Below, in pieces: positions 1 through 10,524 of a stretch of DNA of 64,000 nt. Position 1 is the first letter of the stretch; each line of letters opens with the position of its first letter. A program made the translations under genes and the position numbers. The stretch is from Anaerobiospirillum thomasii. GTDB lineage: Bacteria > Pseudomonadota > Gammaproteobacteria > Enterobacterales > Succinivibrionaceae. Where the stretch lies: positions 1,008,001 through 1,072,000 of the forward strand of contig NZ_UAPU01000007.1 in the NCBI RefSeq assembly GCF_900445255.1, written 5' to 3'. The notes beneath the pieces are model-generated. The model was not told where the DNA came from, did not search any database, and saw only the letters and a list, made by a program, of their open reading frames with translations.

Positions 1-543
1 ATCAAGGCAAGCTCAGCTATAGCTGCAGAAAAAGGCGCTTACTCTGTCTTTGAAGGCTCTGACTGGCAGACAGGAAGCTACTTCACCAAGCGCAACTATT
101 CATCACCTAAGTGGGTTGCACTTGCCAAATCTGTAGCTACTCAGGGTATGCGTAATGCCTATCTGCTGGCTGTAGCCCCTACCTCCTCAACCAGTATTAT
201 CGCAGGAACCACTGCAGGTATCGATCCTGTGATGAATAAGTATTTCCTTGAAGAGAAGAAGGGCTCTATGCTGCCACGTGTTGCTCCTGATCTGTCACAG
301 AACACCTGGTGGCTGTACAAAAATGCACATAATATTGACCAGAGTTATTCAGTACGTGCCTGTGGTGTCCGTCAGAGACATATTGATCAGGCTCAGAGTA
401 TGAACCTGTATATAACTAATGACTATACTATGCGTCAGGTGTTAAACTTGTATCTTTTAGCATGGCAGAGCGGTGTCAAAACTATATACTACGTACGCTC
501 CAAAGCACTTGAAGTTCAAGAATGTGAATCCTGTGCATCATAG
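1..543 (+). CDS. nrdA: Ribonucleotide reductase class I, alpha subunit (3' end only)
   Basis: This is the C-terminal part of the large subunit of aerobic ribonucleoside-diphosphate reductase, which makes deoxynucleotides from ribonucleotides. The open frame runs in from the left edge without a start. It contains family-typical segments such as GMRNAYLLAVAPTSSTS, GIDPVMNKYF and the Tyr pair in KTIYYVR (radical-transfer region). It ends in CESCAS, the C-terminal cysteine pair that re-reduces the active site. nrdB begins 8 bp downstream, so the two form an operon. The N-terminal catalytic core and the allosteric cone lie outside the window. Confidence 0.95.
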   Translation: MKASSAIAAEKGAYSVFEGSDWQTGSYFTKRNYSSPKWVALAKSVATQGMRNAYLLAVAPTSSTSIIAGTTAGIDPVMNKYFLEEKKGSMLPRVAPDLSQNTWWLYKNAHNIDQSYSVRACGVRQRHIDQAQSMNLYITNDYTMRQVLNLYLLAWQSGVKTIYYVRSKALEVQECESCAS

Positions 544-551
544 GTTTTATT

Positions 552-1598
552 ATGAGTGATATTTTAATAAAGAAGAAACTGTTCAACCCCGCAGGTGACA
601 CCGATGTGCGCAACTGGCGCATGATCGGTGGCAATACTACTAATCTTAATGATTTTAACAATATGAAATATTCATGGGCCTCTGACTGGTACAGACAGGC
701 CATGAACAATTTCTGGATACCAGAAGAGATTAATTTAGCCCAGGATTTTAAAGATTATCCTCATCTTGATAAGGAAGAGAAAGAAGCTTATGACAAGATT
801 CTGTCATTTTTAGTGTTTCTTGATTCCATTCAGACAGCCAATCTGCCGCGTATAGCAGAATATATCACTGTAAGTGAGGTCAACCTGTGTCTGTCAATTC
901 AGACATTTCAGGAGTGTATTCACTCTCAAAGCTACAGCTATATGTTAGATTCAATCTGCAAGCCAGATGAGAGAAACAATATTCTGTATCAGTGGAAGGA
1001 TGATGAACACCTTATGCGCCGTAATACCTTTATCGGCTCTTTGTATAATGAATTCCAGGAGCACCAGGATGCGCACACCTTCTTAAAGGTGCTCATGGCC
1101 AACTATATTCTTGAGGGCATCTATTTTTACTCAGGATTTTCATTCTTTTATAACTTATCAAGAAATGGAAAAATGCCTGGTTCTGCTCAGGAAATACGTT
1201 ATATCAACCGCGATGAAAACACCCATCTGTGGCTGTTTAGAAATATAATCAAAGAGCTGCAGAAGGAAAACCCAGAACTCTTTACCAAAGAAACCATAGA
1301 AGAGCTCAAGCAGATGATGCTTGAGGGTATTTCACAGGAAATTGCCTGGGGACACTATGTTATTGGCGACAAGATCAAGGGACTTAACTGTGAAATGATT
1401 ACCGACTATATCAACTATCTGGGCAATCTGCGCTGGATGGGTCTTGGCTTTGAGTCACTTGATCCAAAGTATGAAACAGAGCCAGAGTCAATGTCATGGG
1501 TAAGTCAGTACTCAAATGCCAATATGGTAAAGACCGACTTCTTTGAAGCACGCTCTACAGCCTATGCCAAGAGCACTGCTCTTATTGATGATCTCTAA
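552..1598 (+). CDS. nrdB: Ribonucleotide reductase class I, beta subunit
   Basis: This is the small subunit, which houses the di-metal centre and tyrosyl radical that activate NrdA. Metal ligands can be read in order: D91, E121 and H124 (in QECIHSQSY), E188 (LEGIYFY), E222 and H225 (DENTH). The radical Tyr is Y128, four residues after H124, as in E. coli NrdB. At 348 aa it is shorter than E. coli NrdB (376 aa) but carries all ligands. It lies 8 bp after nrdA and 14 bp before yicC, so a three-gene transcript is likely. Confidence 0.95.
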   Translation: MSDILIKKKLFNPAGDTDVRNWRMIGGNTTNLNDFNNMKYSWASDWYRQAMNNFWIPEEINLAQDFKDYPHLDKEEKEAYDKILSFLVFLDSIQTANLPRIAEYITVSEVNLCLSIQTFQECIHSQSYSYMLDSICKPDERNNILYQWKDDEHLMRRNTFIGSLYNEFQEHQDAHTFLKVLMANYILEGIYFYSGFSFFYNLSRNGKMPGSAQEIRYINRDENTHLWLFRNIIKELQKENPELFTKETIEELKQMMLEGISQEIAWGHYVIGDKIKGLNCEMITDYINYLGNLRWMGLGFESLDPKYETEPESMSWVSQYSNANMVKTDFFEARSTAYAKSTALIDDL

Positions 1599-1612
1599 AT
1601 AAGGAATTTGAT

Positions 1613-2476
1613 ATGCCTTCAGTAAAAAGTATGACAGCTTTTGCTTCTGTACGTCAGAAAGCTCAGTTTGGAACTTTTGGACTGGATCTTAAGTCTGTAA
1701 ATAACAGGTATCTTGAAATCTACTGCAAAATACCTGATAACATGCGCTTTCTGGAGGCAGAGCTCAGAGATAAAATCAGACAGCGCAATCTGCGTGGCAA
1801 ATTTGAATTAATTGTTACCTTTCAGGAAAATGATGATTTAGCGCTATGCATTAATGACAAGGCTTTAGATGAAGTAATATCTGTCATCAACAACATTAGC
1901 GCCAAGGCACAAAACATAAGTACCTCAGCTGTCGATGTGCTTAATATGCCTGGTGTTATGCAAAAAAGTGAAGATATTATGTCAGATACAGGCTCTGCCA
2001 TTCTCAGTGCCTTTGACCTTTTATTAAATGACTTTGATGAAAGCAAGAAGGCTGAAGGTTCCCGCCTTAGCTCTGTAATACTGCAAAAGGTAGAGGCCAT
2101 AAGAGAACAGCTTGTTCCAATAAAAAGTGTTTTAGACTCCCTAGTTAAGATTCAAAGAGAAAAGCTTACTGAAAAAATAGCTCAGCTTAAGGTTGATCTT
2201 GATCCTGAAAGACTTGAAGGTGAAATTGCCCTTTTAGCCCAAAAATCTGATATTGCCGAGGAGTATGACCGTCTGCAGTCCCATCTTAGTGCCGTTGAAG
2301 ATATTCTAAAGCGCGGCGGTGAGTGTGGCAAACGCCTTGATTTTATGATGCAGGAGTTAAACCGCGAGAGCAACACCATGGCCTCAAAGGCCAGCAGTCT
2401 TGATATTACCAAGACCGCTGTTGAGCTTAAGGTGCTCATTGAACAGATGCGCGAGCAGGTTCAGAACCTGGAATAA
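1613..2476 (+). CDS. yicC: YicC/YloC family endoribonuclease
   Basis: A 287-aa member of the YicC family, whose E. coli member is linked to RNA cleavage and sRNA turnover. It has the N-terminal signature KSMTAFASV and the C-terminal signature QMREQVQNLE, and its length is typical (E. coli 287 aa). The start follows an AAGGA ribosome site at a normal distance. It sits close behind nrdB and its stop nearly touches the convergent nuclease gene (2479), leaving no room for a separate terminator. The family is certain; the exact RNA substrates here are not. Confidence 0.9.
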   Translation: MPSVKSMTAFASVRQKAQFGTFGLDLKSVNNRYLEIYCKIPDNMRFLEAELRDKIRQRNLRGKFELIVTFQENDDLALCINDKALDEVISVINNISAKAQNISTSAVDVLNMPGVMQKSEDIMSDTGSAILSAFDLLLNDFDESKKAEGSRLSSVILQKVEAIREQLVPIKSVLDSLVKIQREKLTEKIAQLKVDLDPERLEGEIALLAQKSDIAEEYDRLQSHLSAVEDILKRGGECGKRLDFMMQELNRESNTMASKASSLDITKTAVELKVLIEQMREQVQNLE

Positions 2477-2478
2477 CA

Positions 2479-4431
2479 TCAGCCTACAATACTGTCAGCA
2501 CGCGAAAGTGCAAGCAGATTTTTAAACATCTTTACAAACAGTCTTGGAACACCTGCTGCTCCAGACTGTGCCATAGCCTCCATCACCTCAAGAGCCAGTC
2601 CTGGTTTGGTTTTCTTCTTTATAGCCATATCAATGATTTTATCCTGACTTAAATTGCGCAGTGATTTCTTATCAAGACCTGCAGCACGACAGAACACATT
2701 ATCATAACCATGAGCAAAAAGAAAATGCTCTATATCACGATGAGGAAGTACTGTCATATGCTTTTTGGCATGCTCCGTACCCACAGAGCCAATAACAGTC
2801 TGAGCATACTTGTGTCCAGCCTCATCACCATCTGTAAGCACATAAAAATTAATACCAAGCTGTCTTGCCAGCTTGATCAGAGGATGTAGGCCGCATTGAG
2901 CAAACTCAATAGGTCTGATACCTATGCAGTGCATGGAAATACCTAAAATAGAGGCAATCTGATTTAATATCCAGATCTCCGTCTCTCCTTCAACTAATAC
3001 CCAGCAGCGGGCAAATAAGGTGGTAGGTCTGTTGATACGTATATGAAAGGCAATACGTCTTAGATCATCGGCACTAAAGCTCTTTTCTCTTACAGCATAG
3101 GATCTTGTATCATAGTGCAGTCGGCACAGTCGCCTTATATCGCCAAGCGATATTGCCGAGAGAAAATCACCTGAATTGGTGGTGATAATCTTCTGTATAG
3201 GAATAGAGGCCACCACAGACCAGAAAGATAGAAGTATAGATGGATGAAATCTGGCCTCAATATCTTCAAGGATAAGTATAGGTTTTGATTTTTTGTCTAT
3301 ATTTCTATTGCCCTTGGATAAAAACAGAGCCGAAGCCAGGTAAAAAGCCAGAATTTTCTCTTTGTTTATGGCTTTGGCATTTAAAGTCTCACGTATACTG
3401 CTCAAAGACTCAATGGAGACCGGGCTTGCCACCATATCGCGTATAGATTTGGGATTGTGTCTGCTCTTTTTATGGCCTACTCTTTGATTATAAGGAGCCA
3501 GATATTTCTTGGATATAAAATCAAGAGTCTCAAGACCGCGTCTTGCCTCTGATGCTGTATAGTCATTATTGGCTGCAAGTTCTGAAAACTCCTTGGAAAC
3601 AGAGCCTATATACTCCTCAAAGGTCTGATGCTCATGCTTTGTAATACTACCCTCTTCACAGTCGTCATTATTGCTATCTATAAGCTGAGCTCTTGAGTCT
3701 CTGACACGCAGTACAGGATTCATATGGATAAGCCATTTAATGCTCTCCTCCTTATCAGGACCTTCTATGACATTTAAACTGTCATCAAGAAAATTATGCT
3801 CTGTTATAAATTCGTCATGATAGTTATAGCCAAGTATCTGCCAGTATATATAGCGAAGCCCATCCTCACCTACCATCCAGTAAGGCATAAGCCTCTGCAG
3901 TCTTGGGGAATTGGCCACAAGACCATACTGTGATTCTTTGAATATAAGTCTTATCTCAATCTCAGCTATATTTTCATTATAAATATCATTGTCATTAAAG
4001 ACTTTACACTGCTCTAAATACTGCCTGTCATAACAGTCATGGCAACTGTCAGGACAGATAGCCTGTACAGTGTCACCATATGCTCCATCCTTTGTGTTTT
4101 TACTGCGATATAAAAACTTATCAAGTGCCGAATGCTCATCAGTTAAGGAGCCTGATTTGCCCATAAGCATATCTATAAGAGAACATCTTTTATCAATACC
4201 GTCATCGGATCTTTCTTCTTCTGCTGCATCAAGATTTATAGGTATATACATATCTTCAGCTTTAAGAGAGCACAGAATCTCACCCTGACCTAATGCCAGC
4301 CATAATGCTCGCAGCAAAGATGATTTACCCCAGGAGTTTTCACCGATTAACACGGTATTATCCTGCTCAAAATTAATCTCAAGATTGCGTATGCCTCTGA
4401 AATTTCGGATCAATACAGCTGATAGATACAT
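2479..4431 (-). CDS. OLD-family ATP-dependent endonuclease, YbjD-like
   Basis: A 650-aa protein with an N-terminal SMC-like ABC ATPase and a C-terminal TOPRIM nuclease domain, the layout of OLD-family nucleases. The start MYLSAVLIRNFRGIRNL resembles E. coli YbjD. Walker A is IGENSWGKSS near residue 35. The TOPRIM motifs are LVEGETE and LTDGDEAG in the last third. The frame extends to a GTG at 4452, but the ATG at 4431 is preferred because GGTGG precedes it at about 7 bp. It is longer than YbjD (552 aa), with a middle insertion containing clustered Cys residues. It stands alone between convergent yicC and cysS. Its target is unknown; a defence or repair role would be inference. Confidence 0.8.
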   Translation of the reverse strand: MYLSAVLIRNFRGIRNLEINFEQDNTVLIGENSWGKSSLLRALWLALGQGEILCSLKAEDMYIPINLDAAEEERSDDGIDKRCSLIDMLMGKSGSLTDEHSALDKFLYRSKNTKDGAYGDTVQAICPDSCHDCYDRQYLEQCKVFNDNDIYNENIAEIEIRLIFKESQYGLVANSPRLQRLMPYWMVGEDGLRYIYWQILGYNYHDEFITEHNFLDDSLNVIEGPDKEESIKWLIHMNPVLRVRDSRAQLIDSNNDDCEEGSITKHEHQTFEEYIGSVSKEFSELAANNDYTASEARRGLETLDFISKKYLAPYNQRVGHKKSRHNPKSIRDMVASPVSIESLSSIRETLNAKAINKEKILAFYLASALFLSKGNRNIDKKSKPILILEDIEARFHPSILLSFWSVVASIPIQKIITTNSGDFLSAISLGDIRRLCRLHYDTRSYAVREKSFSADDLRRIAFHIRINRPTTLFARCWVLVEGETEIWILNQIASILGISMHCIGIRPIEFAQCGLHPLIKLARQLGINFYVLTDGDEAGHKYAQTVIGSVGTEHAKKHMTVLPHRDIEHFLFAHGYDNVFCRAAGLDKKSLRNLSQDKIIDMAIKKKTKPGLALEVMEAMAQSGAAGVPRLFVKMFKNLLALSRADSIVG

Positions 4432-4616
4432 TTGCCACCACCTAAATACCACAGAGGGACCAAAGCCACTGCTTTATATATTTTTCTTTAATAACAATGA
4501 TGTTATTTAAAGTATAGTCTACTAAGGTTAACTTATGTGTCTAAATTTATATGATCTTTGTTACAGTTTATTGGTGAAAAATGATGGGATTTGAATGTAA
4601 AGGCAGGAATTTAAAC

Positions 4617-4642
4617 TATGGCTGCACTCAGCTGCAGCCATA
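4617..4642 (-). terminator. Probable cysS terminator
   Basis: A 10-bp inverted repeat (arms 4617-4626 and 4633-4642, 6-nt loop) lies 11 bp past the cysS stop on the minus strand. The tail is only moderately T-rich. Confidence 0.5.
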
Positions 4643-4653
4643 ATGTAACTTAA

Positions 4654-6033
4654 CTATTTGCGTCTCCAGGTTGTACCCTGAGGGCCATCCTCAAGCACAA
4701 TACCCATGGCTGTCAATTCGTCTCTAGCTTTATCGGCACTGGCAAAATCTTTTTTAGCCCTTGATTCATTGCGCAGAGCTATAAGATCCTCAATCTTTTT
4801 AACCTCATCGGCATCCTCAGCGCTGGCACCGCTTTTAAGGAAGGTCTGCGGATCCTGATATAAAAAGCCTAAAATTGCACCCAGACCTAAAAGCTCTGAA
4901 CACAGTCTGACCTTCTCCTCTCCTGTTGACTTGTTGGCAGCTTTGGCCAGTTCAAAGAGCACAGAGACAGCGCCAGGAGTATTGAAATCATCATCCATAA
5001 GCTCATTAAAACGCTTGACGTACTCAGAGTTCTCATCAATATGAGGCTTGGCATCAACATCACGCAATGCAGTATACAGGCGCTCAAGAGCCTGACGGGC
5101 ATTGTTTAGATTCTCCTGTGTATAGTTAAGAGGAGAACGGTACTGAGCACTGAGCAGGAAGAAACGTATAGTTTCAGCATCATAATGCTCAAGCACATCA
5201 CGTATGGTAAAGAAGTTGTTGAGTGACTTTGACATCTTCTCAGAGTCAATCATCACCATGCCTGAGTGCATCCAGTAATTTACATAATTGGTATCAAAGG
5301 CACAGCAGCTCTGCGCAATTTCATTTTCATGATGCGGGAAAATCAGATCTGAGCCACCACCATGTATATCAAAGGTATGGCCAAGATATTTGCTGTTCAT
5401 GGCAGAACACTCAATATGCCAGCCAGGGCGACCCTCACCCCAAGGTGACGGCCAGGCAGGCTCGCCAGGCTTTGACATTTTCCAGAGCACAAAATCAAAA
5501 GGACTGCGCTTGGTGTTGTCAACCTGCACACGTGATCCTGCATTTAACTCATCAAGATTCTGACCTGACAGGCGACCATATTTTTTAAAGCTGTCTATGG
5601 CAAAAAGAACATCGCCGCTTGCTGATACATAGGCATGTCCCTTGTCTATAAGTCTCTTACATATATCTATTATCTCAGCAATATTATCTGTAGCCTTTGG
5701 CTCTTCATCAGGGCGCAGTATATTAAGTCTGTCAAAATCCTTATGCATTTCAACAATAAAGCTCTCGGCAAGCTCTCTTGCCTCCATGCCTCTTTCATTG
5801 GCTCTTTTTATAATCTTGTCATCAATATCTGTAATATTGCGTACATATTTAACCTCATAACCTCTATAGCGCAGATATCTGACAATCATGTCAAAGTTTA
5901 CAAAGGTGCGGGCATGACCGATATGACACAGATCATAAACAGTAACACCACAGACATACATGCTTATATGTCCCTTGTTAAGCTCTTTAAATTCTTCCTT
6001 GCTTTTAGTTAAAGTATTGTAAATATGTAACAT
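4654..6033 (-). CDS. cysS: Cysteinyl-tRNA synthetase
   Basis: This enzyme charges tRNA-Cys in the cytoplasm. The 459-aa product carries the class I motifs [12 protein letters not shown] (HIGH) and [10 protein letters not shown] (KMSKS). It also has zinc-site residues CGVTVYD near the N terminus, IECSAMN and HHENEIAQ. Length matches E. coli CysS (461 aa). An AGGA sits about 7 bp before the ATG. It is divergent from ppiB across 240 bp, the same arrangement as in E. coli. Confidence 0.97.
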   Translation of the reverse strand: MLHIYNTLTKSKEEFKELNKGHISMYVCGVTVYDLCHIGHARTFVNFDMIVRYLRYRGYEVKYVRNITDIDDKIIKRANERGMEARELAESFIVEMHKDFDRLNILRPDEEPKATDNIAEIIDICKRLIDKGHAYVSASGDVLFAIDSFKKYGRLSGQNLDELNAGSRVQVDNTKRSPFDFVLWKMSKPGEPAWPSPWGEGRPGWHIECSAMNSKYLGHTFDIHGGGSDLIFPHHENEIAQSCCAFDTNYVNYWMHSGMVMIDSEKMSKSLNNFFTIRDVLEHYDAETIRFFLLSAQYRSPLNYTQENLNNARQALERLYTALRDVDAKPHIDENSEYVKRFNELMDDDFNTPGAVSVLFELAKAANKSTGEEKVRLCSELLGLGAILGFLYQDPQTFLKSGASAEDADEVKKIEDLIALRNESRAKKDFASADKARDELTAMGIVLEDGPQGTTWRRK

Positions 6034-6273
6034 AAAATATCCTGCATAGACATACGATTAGAGCCTAAAAGTTTAGCATATTTTAAGAGCATCTGACATA
6101 AAACTGCCTCTCTTTTGCACGCACAGGCCTTATATAGAAGGTATTTTTCCAAAAAAGATTTGTGATATATAAAAGCTTAATCTAAAATGTAAATCTATAT
6201 TAATCATGCGTAGCAGTGCGCATCATAATTTTCATACAGTCCTAGGCTATGCCTATTATTTTCAGGATCAAAG

Positions 6274-6768
6274 ATGGTTACATTACACACAAATCTAGGT
6301 GATATTGTTATTGAACTTAATACCGACAAGGCACCAATTACTTGCGAGAACTTTGTAAAATATATCAAATCAGGTCACTACAACGGCACAATTTTCCACC
6401 GCGTCATCAAAGGCTTTATGATTCAGGGTGGCGGCATGACTCAGACCCTCGAGCAAAAAGAGACCTTAGATCCTATCGATAATGAAGCTGACAACGGTCT
6501 TAAAAACAAGACAGGAGCTATTGCCATGGCCCGTACTCAGGATCCACACTCAGCCACCTCACAGTTTTTTATCAACACTGTAGATAATGACTTCTTAAAC
6601 TTCAAATCCAAAGACCTTCAGGGCTGGGGCTACTGTGTATTTGGCAAGGTAGTTGATGGCATGGACGTTGTTAAAAAGATTGAGGCTGTAAAAACCGGTA
6701 GCCGCGGCTTTTATCAGGACGTTCCAGAAGAGGCTGTAATTATCGAGTCTGTAGACTATCAGATCTAA
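6274..6768 (+). CDS. ppiB: Peptidyl-prolyl cis-trans isomerase B (cyclophilin)
   Basis: A cytoplasmic cyclophilin of 164 aa that speeds proline isomerisation during folding. Family signatures [31 protein letters not shown] and [15 protein letters not shown] are intact, including the catalytic Arg in FHRV. No signal peptide is present, unlike PpiA. AGGA precedes the ATG by 6 bp. lpxH follows after 3 bp, so the two are co-transcribed, as in many gammaproteobacteria. Confidence 0.95.
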   Translation: MVTLHTNLGDIVIELNTDKAPITCENFVKYIKSGHYNGTIFHRVIKGFMIQGGGMTQTLEQKETLDPIDNEADNGLKNKTGAIAMARTQDPHSATSQFFINTVDNDFLNFKSKDLQGWGYCVFGKVVDGMDVVKKIEAVKTGSRGFYQDVPEEAVIIESVDYQI

Positions 6769-6771
6769 TCT

Positions 6772-7539
6772 ATGGCTATATATATCATCTCAGATCTGCA
6801 TCTGTCTGCTGCAAACTACGATTTGTGCGTGGCCTTTGATAATTTTATCAAGAGCTTGTCTGTCAATGACAGAGTAGTAATTGCAGGAGATCTTTTCGAC
6901 TTCTTTGTCGGCATTGATGAGAATGATATAGCTCAAAACTCTGTAAGAGATACTCTAAAGGAGGCTTCGGCAAAAGGCACCAGATGCTACTTTATAAGGG
7001 GTAACCGTGATTTTCTCATGTCCCCTGAGGATGCCTCCTACTTCTCGATGCTGCTTTTAGACGATTTTGAAAATATCCCTACACCCAATGGCAATTTTCT
7101 AATCACACATGGCGATCTGCTCTGCTCAAATGACACAGGCTATCTGCGCTTTAGAAAGATCTGCAAAATGGGATGGCTGCAGTCACTCTTTAGAGCTCTG
7201 CCTTTAAAGCTGCGACTTACCATAGGCCGTAAAATCCGTAATAAAAGCTCTGCTGATAAAAGCATGCGTCTTTTAACTGACAGAATTTATGAAGTTACTG
7301 TGCCTACAGTTGATCAATATCTGACTGAGTATGGCGTATCAGGCATTGTACATGGCCATACCCATGTTTATGGACGTTTTGAAAATGAGAGCCCTGTGTG
7401 TGCCATGCGTTTTTCACTTGGAGCCTGGGGCTCTACATATTCCTATTTCAGAGCTGATAAAAACGGCATTGCCATAGTGCAGAAGAATATAGATCTGCTT
7501 TTGCCCGATGCCAAAAAGAAAAAAAAGCAGCATTCATAG
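6772..7539 (+). CDS. lpxH: UDP-2,3-diacylglucosamine pyrophosphatase
   Basis: LpxH hydrolyses UDP-2,3-diacylglucosamine to lipid X in lipid A synthesis at the inner membrane. The 255-aa product has the calcineurin-type metallophosphatase motifs in order: SDLHL (D8, H10), AGDLFD, RGNRDF, THGDLL and HGHTHVYGR. Its length is close to E. coli LpxH (240 aa), with a Lys-rich tail. The spacing to ppiB (3 bp) implies translational coupling. It confirms a lipopolysaccharide-bearing Gram-negative host. The stop is 18 bp from convergent polA. Confidence 0.93.
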   Translation: MAIYIISDLHLSAANYDLCVAFDNFIKSLSVNDRVVIAGDLFDFFVGIDENDIAQNSVRDTLKEASAKGTRCYFIRGNRDFLMSPEDASYFSMLLLDDFENIPTPNGNFLITHGDLLCSNDTGYLRFRKICKMGWLQSLFRALPLKLRLTIGRKIRNKSSADKSMRLLTDRIYEVTVPTVDQYLTEYGVSGIVHGHTHVYGRFENESPVCAMRFSLGAWGSTYSYFRADKNGIAIVQKNIDLLLPDAKKKKKQHS

Positions 7540-7557
7540 AATGCCACCTTTTAGAGC

Positions 7558-10401
7558 CTAGTGGGCATCGCCCCAGTTATCTGCCACACCTATACCTACC
7601 TCAAGAGGAACTTTAAGGCTTACTGCCGACTCCATAATCTCACGTATTTTGACTATGGCCTCATCTACAAAGCTCTCTTTAATCTCAAAAACCAGTTCAT
7701 CATGGACCTGCATGGTCATGACAATAAGGCTTTTATCAGTCAGTGACTCAATCCAGGCATTTATCTTTATCATGGCAAGTTTGATGATATCGGCGGCACT
7801 GCCCTGCATAGGTGCATTGATGGCGGCTCTTTCTGCAGCCTTTCTGGCTATGGCATTGTCAGAATTAAGAGCATCATAATAGATACGGCTGCCTGATATG
7901 GTTGATACATAACCATCTTTGCTGGCATTGCTGACTATATCTGCCATATAGGCTTTAACCTTTGGGTATCTGGCAAAGTAGCGCTCAATATACAGCTTGG
8001 CCTCTTTAAAATCCATACCGGTCTGAGCTGCCAGACCATGAGCCTGCATACCGTACATAAGACCAAAGTTTGTAGCCTTGGCTTCTGCTCTTTGTGCATC
8101 GCTGACCTCATCTGCACTTATGCCAAGCACCTCGGCAGCAGTGGCTCTGTGAATGTCGGCATGCTTTAAAAAGGCATTGATAAGACCATCATCACCTGAC
8201 AGATGGGCAATAAGTCTAAGCTCAATCTGAGAGTAGTCTGCAGATACTATCTTGTAGCCTACAGGTGCACAGAAGGCTGTACGTATCAGTCTGCCCTCAT
8301 GGGTTCTTGCAGGAATATTCTGTAAATTAGGATCTGATGATGACAGTCTGCCAGTTACAGTACCTGCAGGATTAAATGAGGTATGAATACGCCCGGTCTT
8401 TGCTGATATAAGCTGAGGCAGTTTTTCTGTATAGGTTGAGATTAGCTTGCTTACTGCTCTGTAGCGTAAAATCAGATTGGCTATATCATAATCTGGAGCT
8501 ATGGAACTTAAAATATCCTCAGAGGTTGAATAGCTCAAAGATCCATCCTTGCCCTTTTTAGGTTTCTTTGGATATGGAATGCCCATCTTGACAAAAAGTA
8601 CCTCTGATAGCTGCTTTGGTGAGCTTATATTAAACTCACATCCAGCACTTGCGTAGATCTGTTTCTGACAGTCTATCATTATGTCATTAAGCTCTAATGT
8701 CTGAGTATAAAGCTCGCCACCGCTTACAAGAGTACCTTTGTACTCCATATTAAAGAGCACAGGGATAAGAGGCATCTGCTCGGTAAAGAAATAATCTTTG
8801 ACACTCTGACATTTATCTAAAAGCTCTGTAGCCTTTTTATAAAGCTCATATGTTATATAGGCATCCTCTGCAGCATAATCTACAGCCTTTTCAATAATCA
8901 CACTGTCAAAGCCTATGGCCTTGGCTCCCTTGCCGCATACATCCTCATAGCTTATCGTTATGTAGTTTAAAAAGCTCTCGGCAAGAGCATCCATGGACAG
9001 ACGCAGTGAGGAGCGTATAGCATGAAAGGCAAGCAGCGTATCAAAGTAGATATTGTGCAGCTCAAGGTCGGCATTTTTTAAAATAATCATGTCATATTTT
9101 ATATTGTGACCTATTTTTTTAATGCTGCTGTCGGCAAAGACAGGACCTAGTATCTGCTTTACACTATCAAGTGCCATATTATGATAAAGGCCAAGTGACT
9201 GCTCATTGTGCTTTATAGGAATATAGAAGGCTTTCTTATCATCAGTGCACAAAGAGATACCTACAAGATCTGCCTCCATGGCATTTAAAGATGTAGTTTC
9301 AGTATCTACTACCATAAAACCTGCATCTTTAATGGCTGCAGCAATAAGCTCTAGCTGCTCATCACTTTGCACAAGCTCAAGCATAAGACCATTGTCTTTT
9401 TTATCCTGAAGCTTTTGCTTTGGCACAAGTGTAGGTCTGCTCTCATCAAATGTCACAAAACCAGTCTGTGATGCTCTCTTATTCTGAGCTGTGATATCAG
9501 CTGTATCAGTGCTCTCATCACCTTCTTTTAAAAGTGCATCATAAAGTCGCTTGAACTCAAGCTCCTTGTAGATAGCCAAAAGCTCCTCTTTGTGCATGAC
9601 AGGAGGCTTTATATCATCAATATCTAAAGTCAGATCCACATCGGTTTTAATGCTGGCAAGCTTGTAGGAAAGCTCAACCTGGGCAAAATGCTCTTCATAT
9701 TTTTTGGCAAAGGTTTTAGCGCCTCTAAAGGAGAGTGTGGCAATCTGATCTCTTTTAGCATAAATATCATAGATACCGCCTAGATTGTTTAAAAGTGCGC
9801 TGGTGGTAACATCACCTGCTCCTGGCATGCCTGGAATATTGTCAACCTTGTCGCCCTTGATGGCCAGATAGTCAACTATAAGATGCGGAGGTACACCAAA
9901 CTTGTCAAAGACACTGTCACTGTCAATTATTTCATTGTTCATGCTGTCATAGATTTTGACGCGTTCTGATACAAACTGCGCCAGATCTTTATCACCTGTG
10001 GCAATAATCACATCAAGATCATGATCCAAGGCCTTGGTAACATAAGTACCTATGACATCATCAGCCTCAACGCCGCTTATGGAAATCAAAGGCAAGCCCA
10101 TGGCTTTGACAATAGCATGAACATATTCAATCTGAACTCTAAGATCATCTGGCATAGATGGTCTGTTGGCCTTATATTCAGGGTAGATTTCATTTCTAAA
10201 TGACTTGCCCCTGGCATCGAAAATAACTGCTATTTTGGCGTTTTTGAAATCTTTAATTAAATTGGCAAACATTCTGGCAATAATCAAAGAGGCTCCTGTA
10301 GGAATACCATTGCTGGTTGTAAAGCCGTTGCGGGCTGCAAAGAAGGCACGATATAAAAATGAAGAACCATCAACAAGTACCAGAAGTTTTGAGTCTGCCA
10401 T
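7558..10401 (-). CDS. polA: DNA polymerase I
   Basis: A 947-aa repair and Okazaki-fragment polymerase with three domains. The 5' nuclease is at about residues 1-300 (LLVLVDGSSFLYRAFF; ATGDKDLAQFV; KGDKVDNIPG). The 3'-5' proofreading exonuclease appears intact, with DTET near 366-369, GHNIKYD and YAAEDAY. The polymerase domain carries motif A (DYSQIELRLIAHLSGD), motif B (AKATNFGLMYGM) and motif C (QVHDELVFEI). Length is close to E. coli Pol I (928 aa). It is a monocistronic gene, convergent with lpxH and divergent from yhhQ. Confidence 0.97.
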   Translation of the reverse strand: MADSKLLVLVDGSSFLYRAFFAARNGFTTSNGIPTGASLIIARMFANLIKDFKNAKIAVIFDARGKSFRNEIYPEYKANRPSMPDDLRVQIEYVHAIVKAMGLPLISISGVEADDVIGTYVTKALDHDLDVIIATGDKDLAQFVSERVKIYDSMNNEIIDSDSVFDKFGVPPHLIVDYLAIKGDKVDNIPGMPGAGDVTTSALLNNLGGIYDIYAKRDQIATLSFRGAKTFAKKYEEHFAQVELSYKLASIKTDVDLTLDIDDIKPPVMHKEELLAIYKELEFKRLYDALLKEGDESTDTADITAQNKRASQTGFVTFDESRPTLVPKQKLQDKKDNGLMLELVQSDEQLELIAAAIKDAGFMVVDTETTSLNAMEADLVGISLCTDDKKAFYIPIKHNEQSLGLYHNMALDSVKQILGPVFADSSIKKIGHNIKYDMIILKNADLELHNIYFDTLLAFHAIRSSLRLSMDALAESFLNYITISYEDVCGKGAKAIGFDSVIIEKAVDYAAEDAYITYELYKKATELLDKCQSVKDYFFTEQMPLIPVLFNMEYKGTLVSGGELYTQTLELNDIMIDCQKQIYASAGCEFNISSPKQLSEVLFVKMGIPYPKKPKKGKDGSLSYSTSEDILSSIAPDYDIANLILRYRAVSKLISTYTEKLPQLISAKTGRIHTSFNPAGTVTGRLSSSDPNLQNIPARTHEGRLIRTAFCAPVGYKIVSADYSQIELRLIAHLSGDDGLINAFLKHADIHRATAAEVLGISADEVSDAQRAEAKATNFGLMYGMQAHGLAAQTGMDFKEAKLYIERYFARYPKVKAYMADIVSNASKDGYVSTISGSRIYYDALNSDNAIARKAAERAAINAPMQGSAADIIKLAMIKINAWIESLTDKSLIVMTMQVHDELVFEIKESFVDEAIVKIREIMESAVSLKVPLEVGIGVADNWGDAH

Positions 10402-10524
10402 ATATAATCCCTGTTATGCGCAAAGTTAACATGCAATATTTTGTTTTCATAAAAAATGAGATTTTACTCGCATTTTATTGTAAAATTTTGCCTGCCTTAA
10501 TTACTAATAAAGAGTTTTACAAAG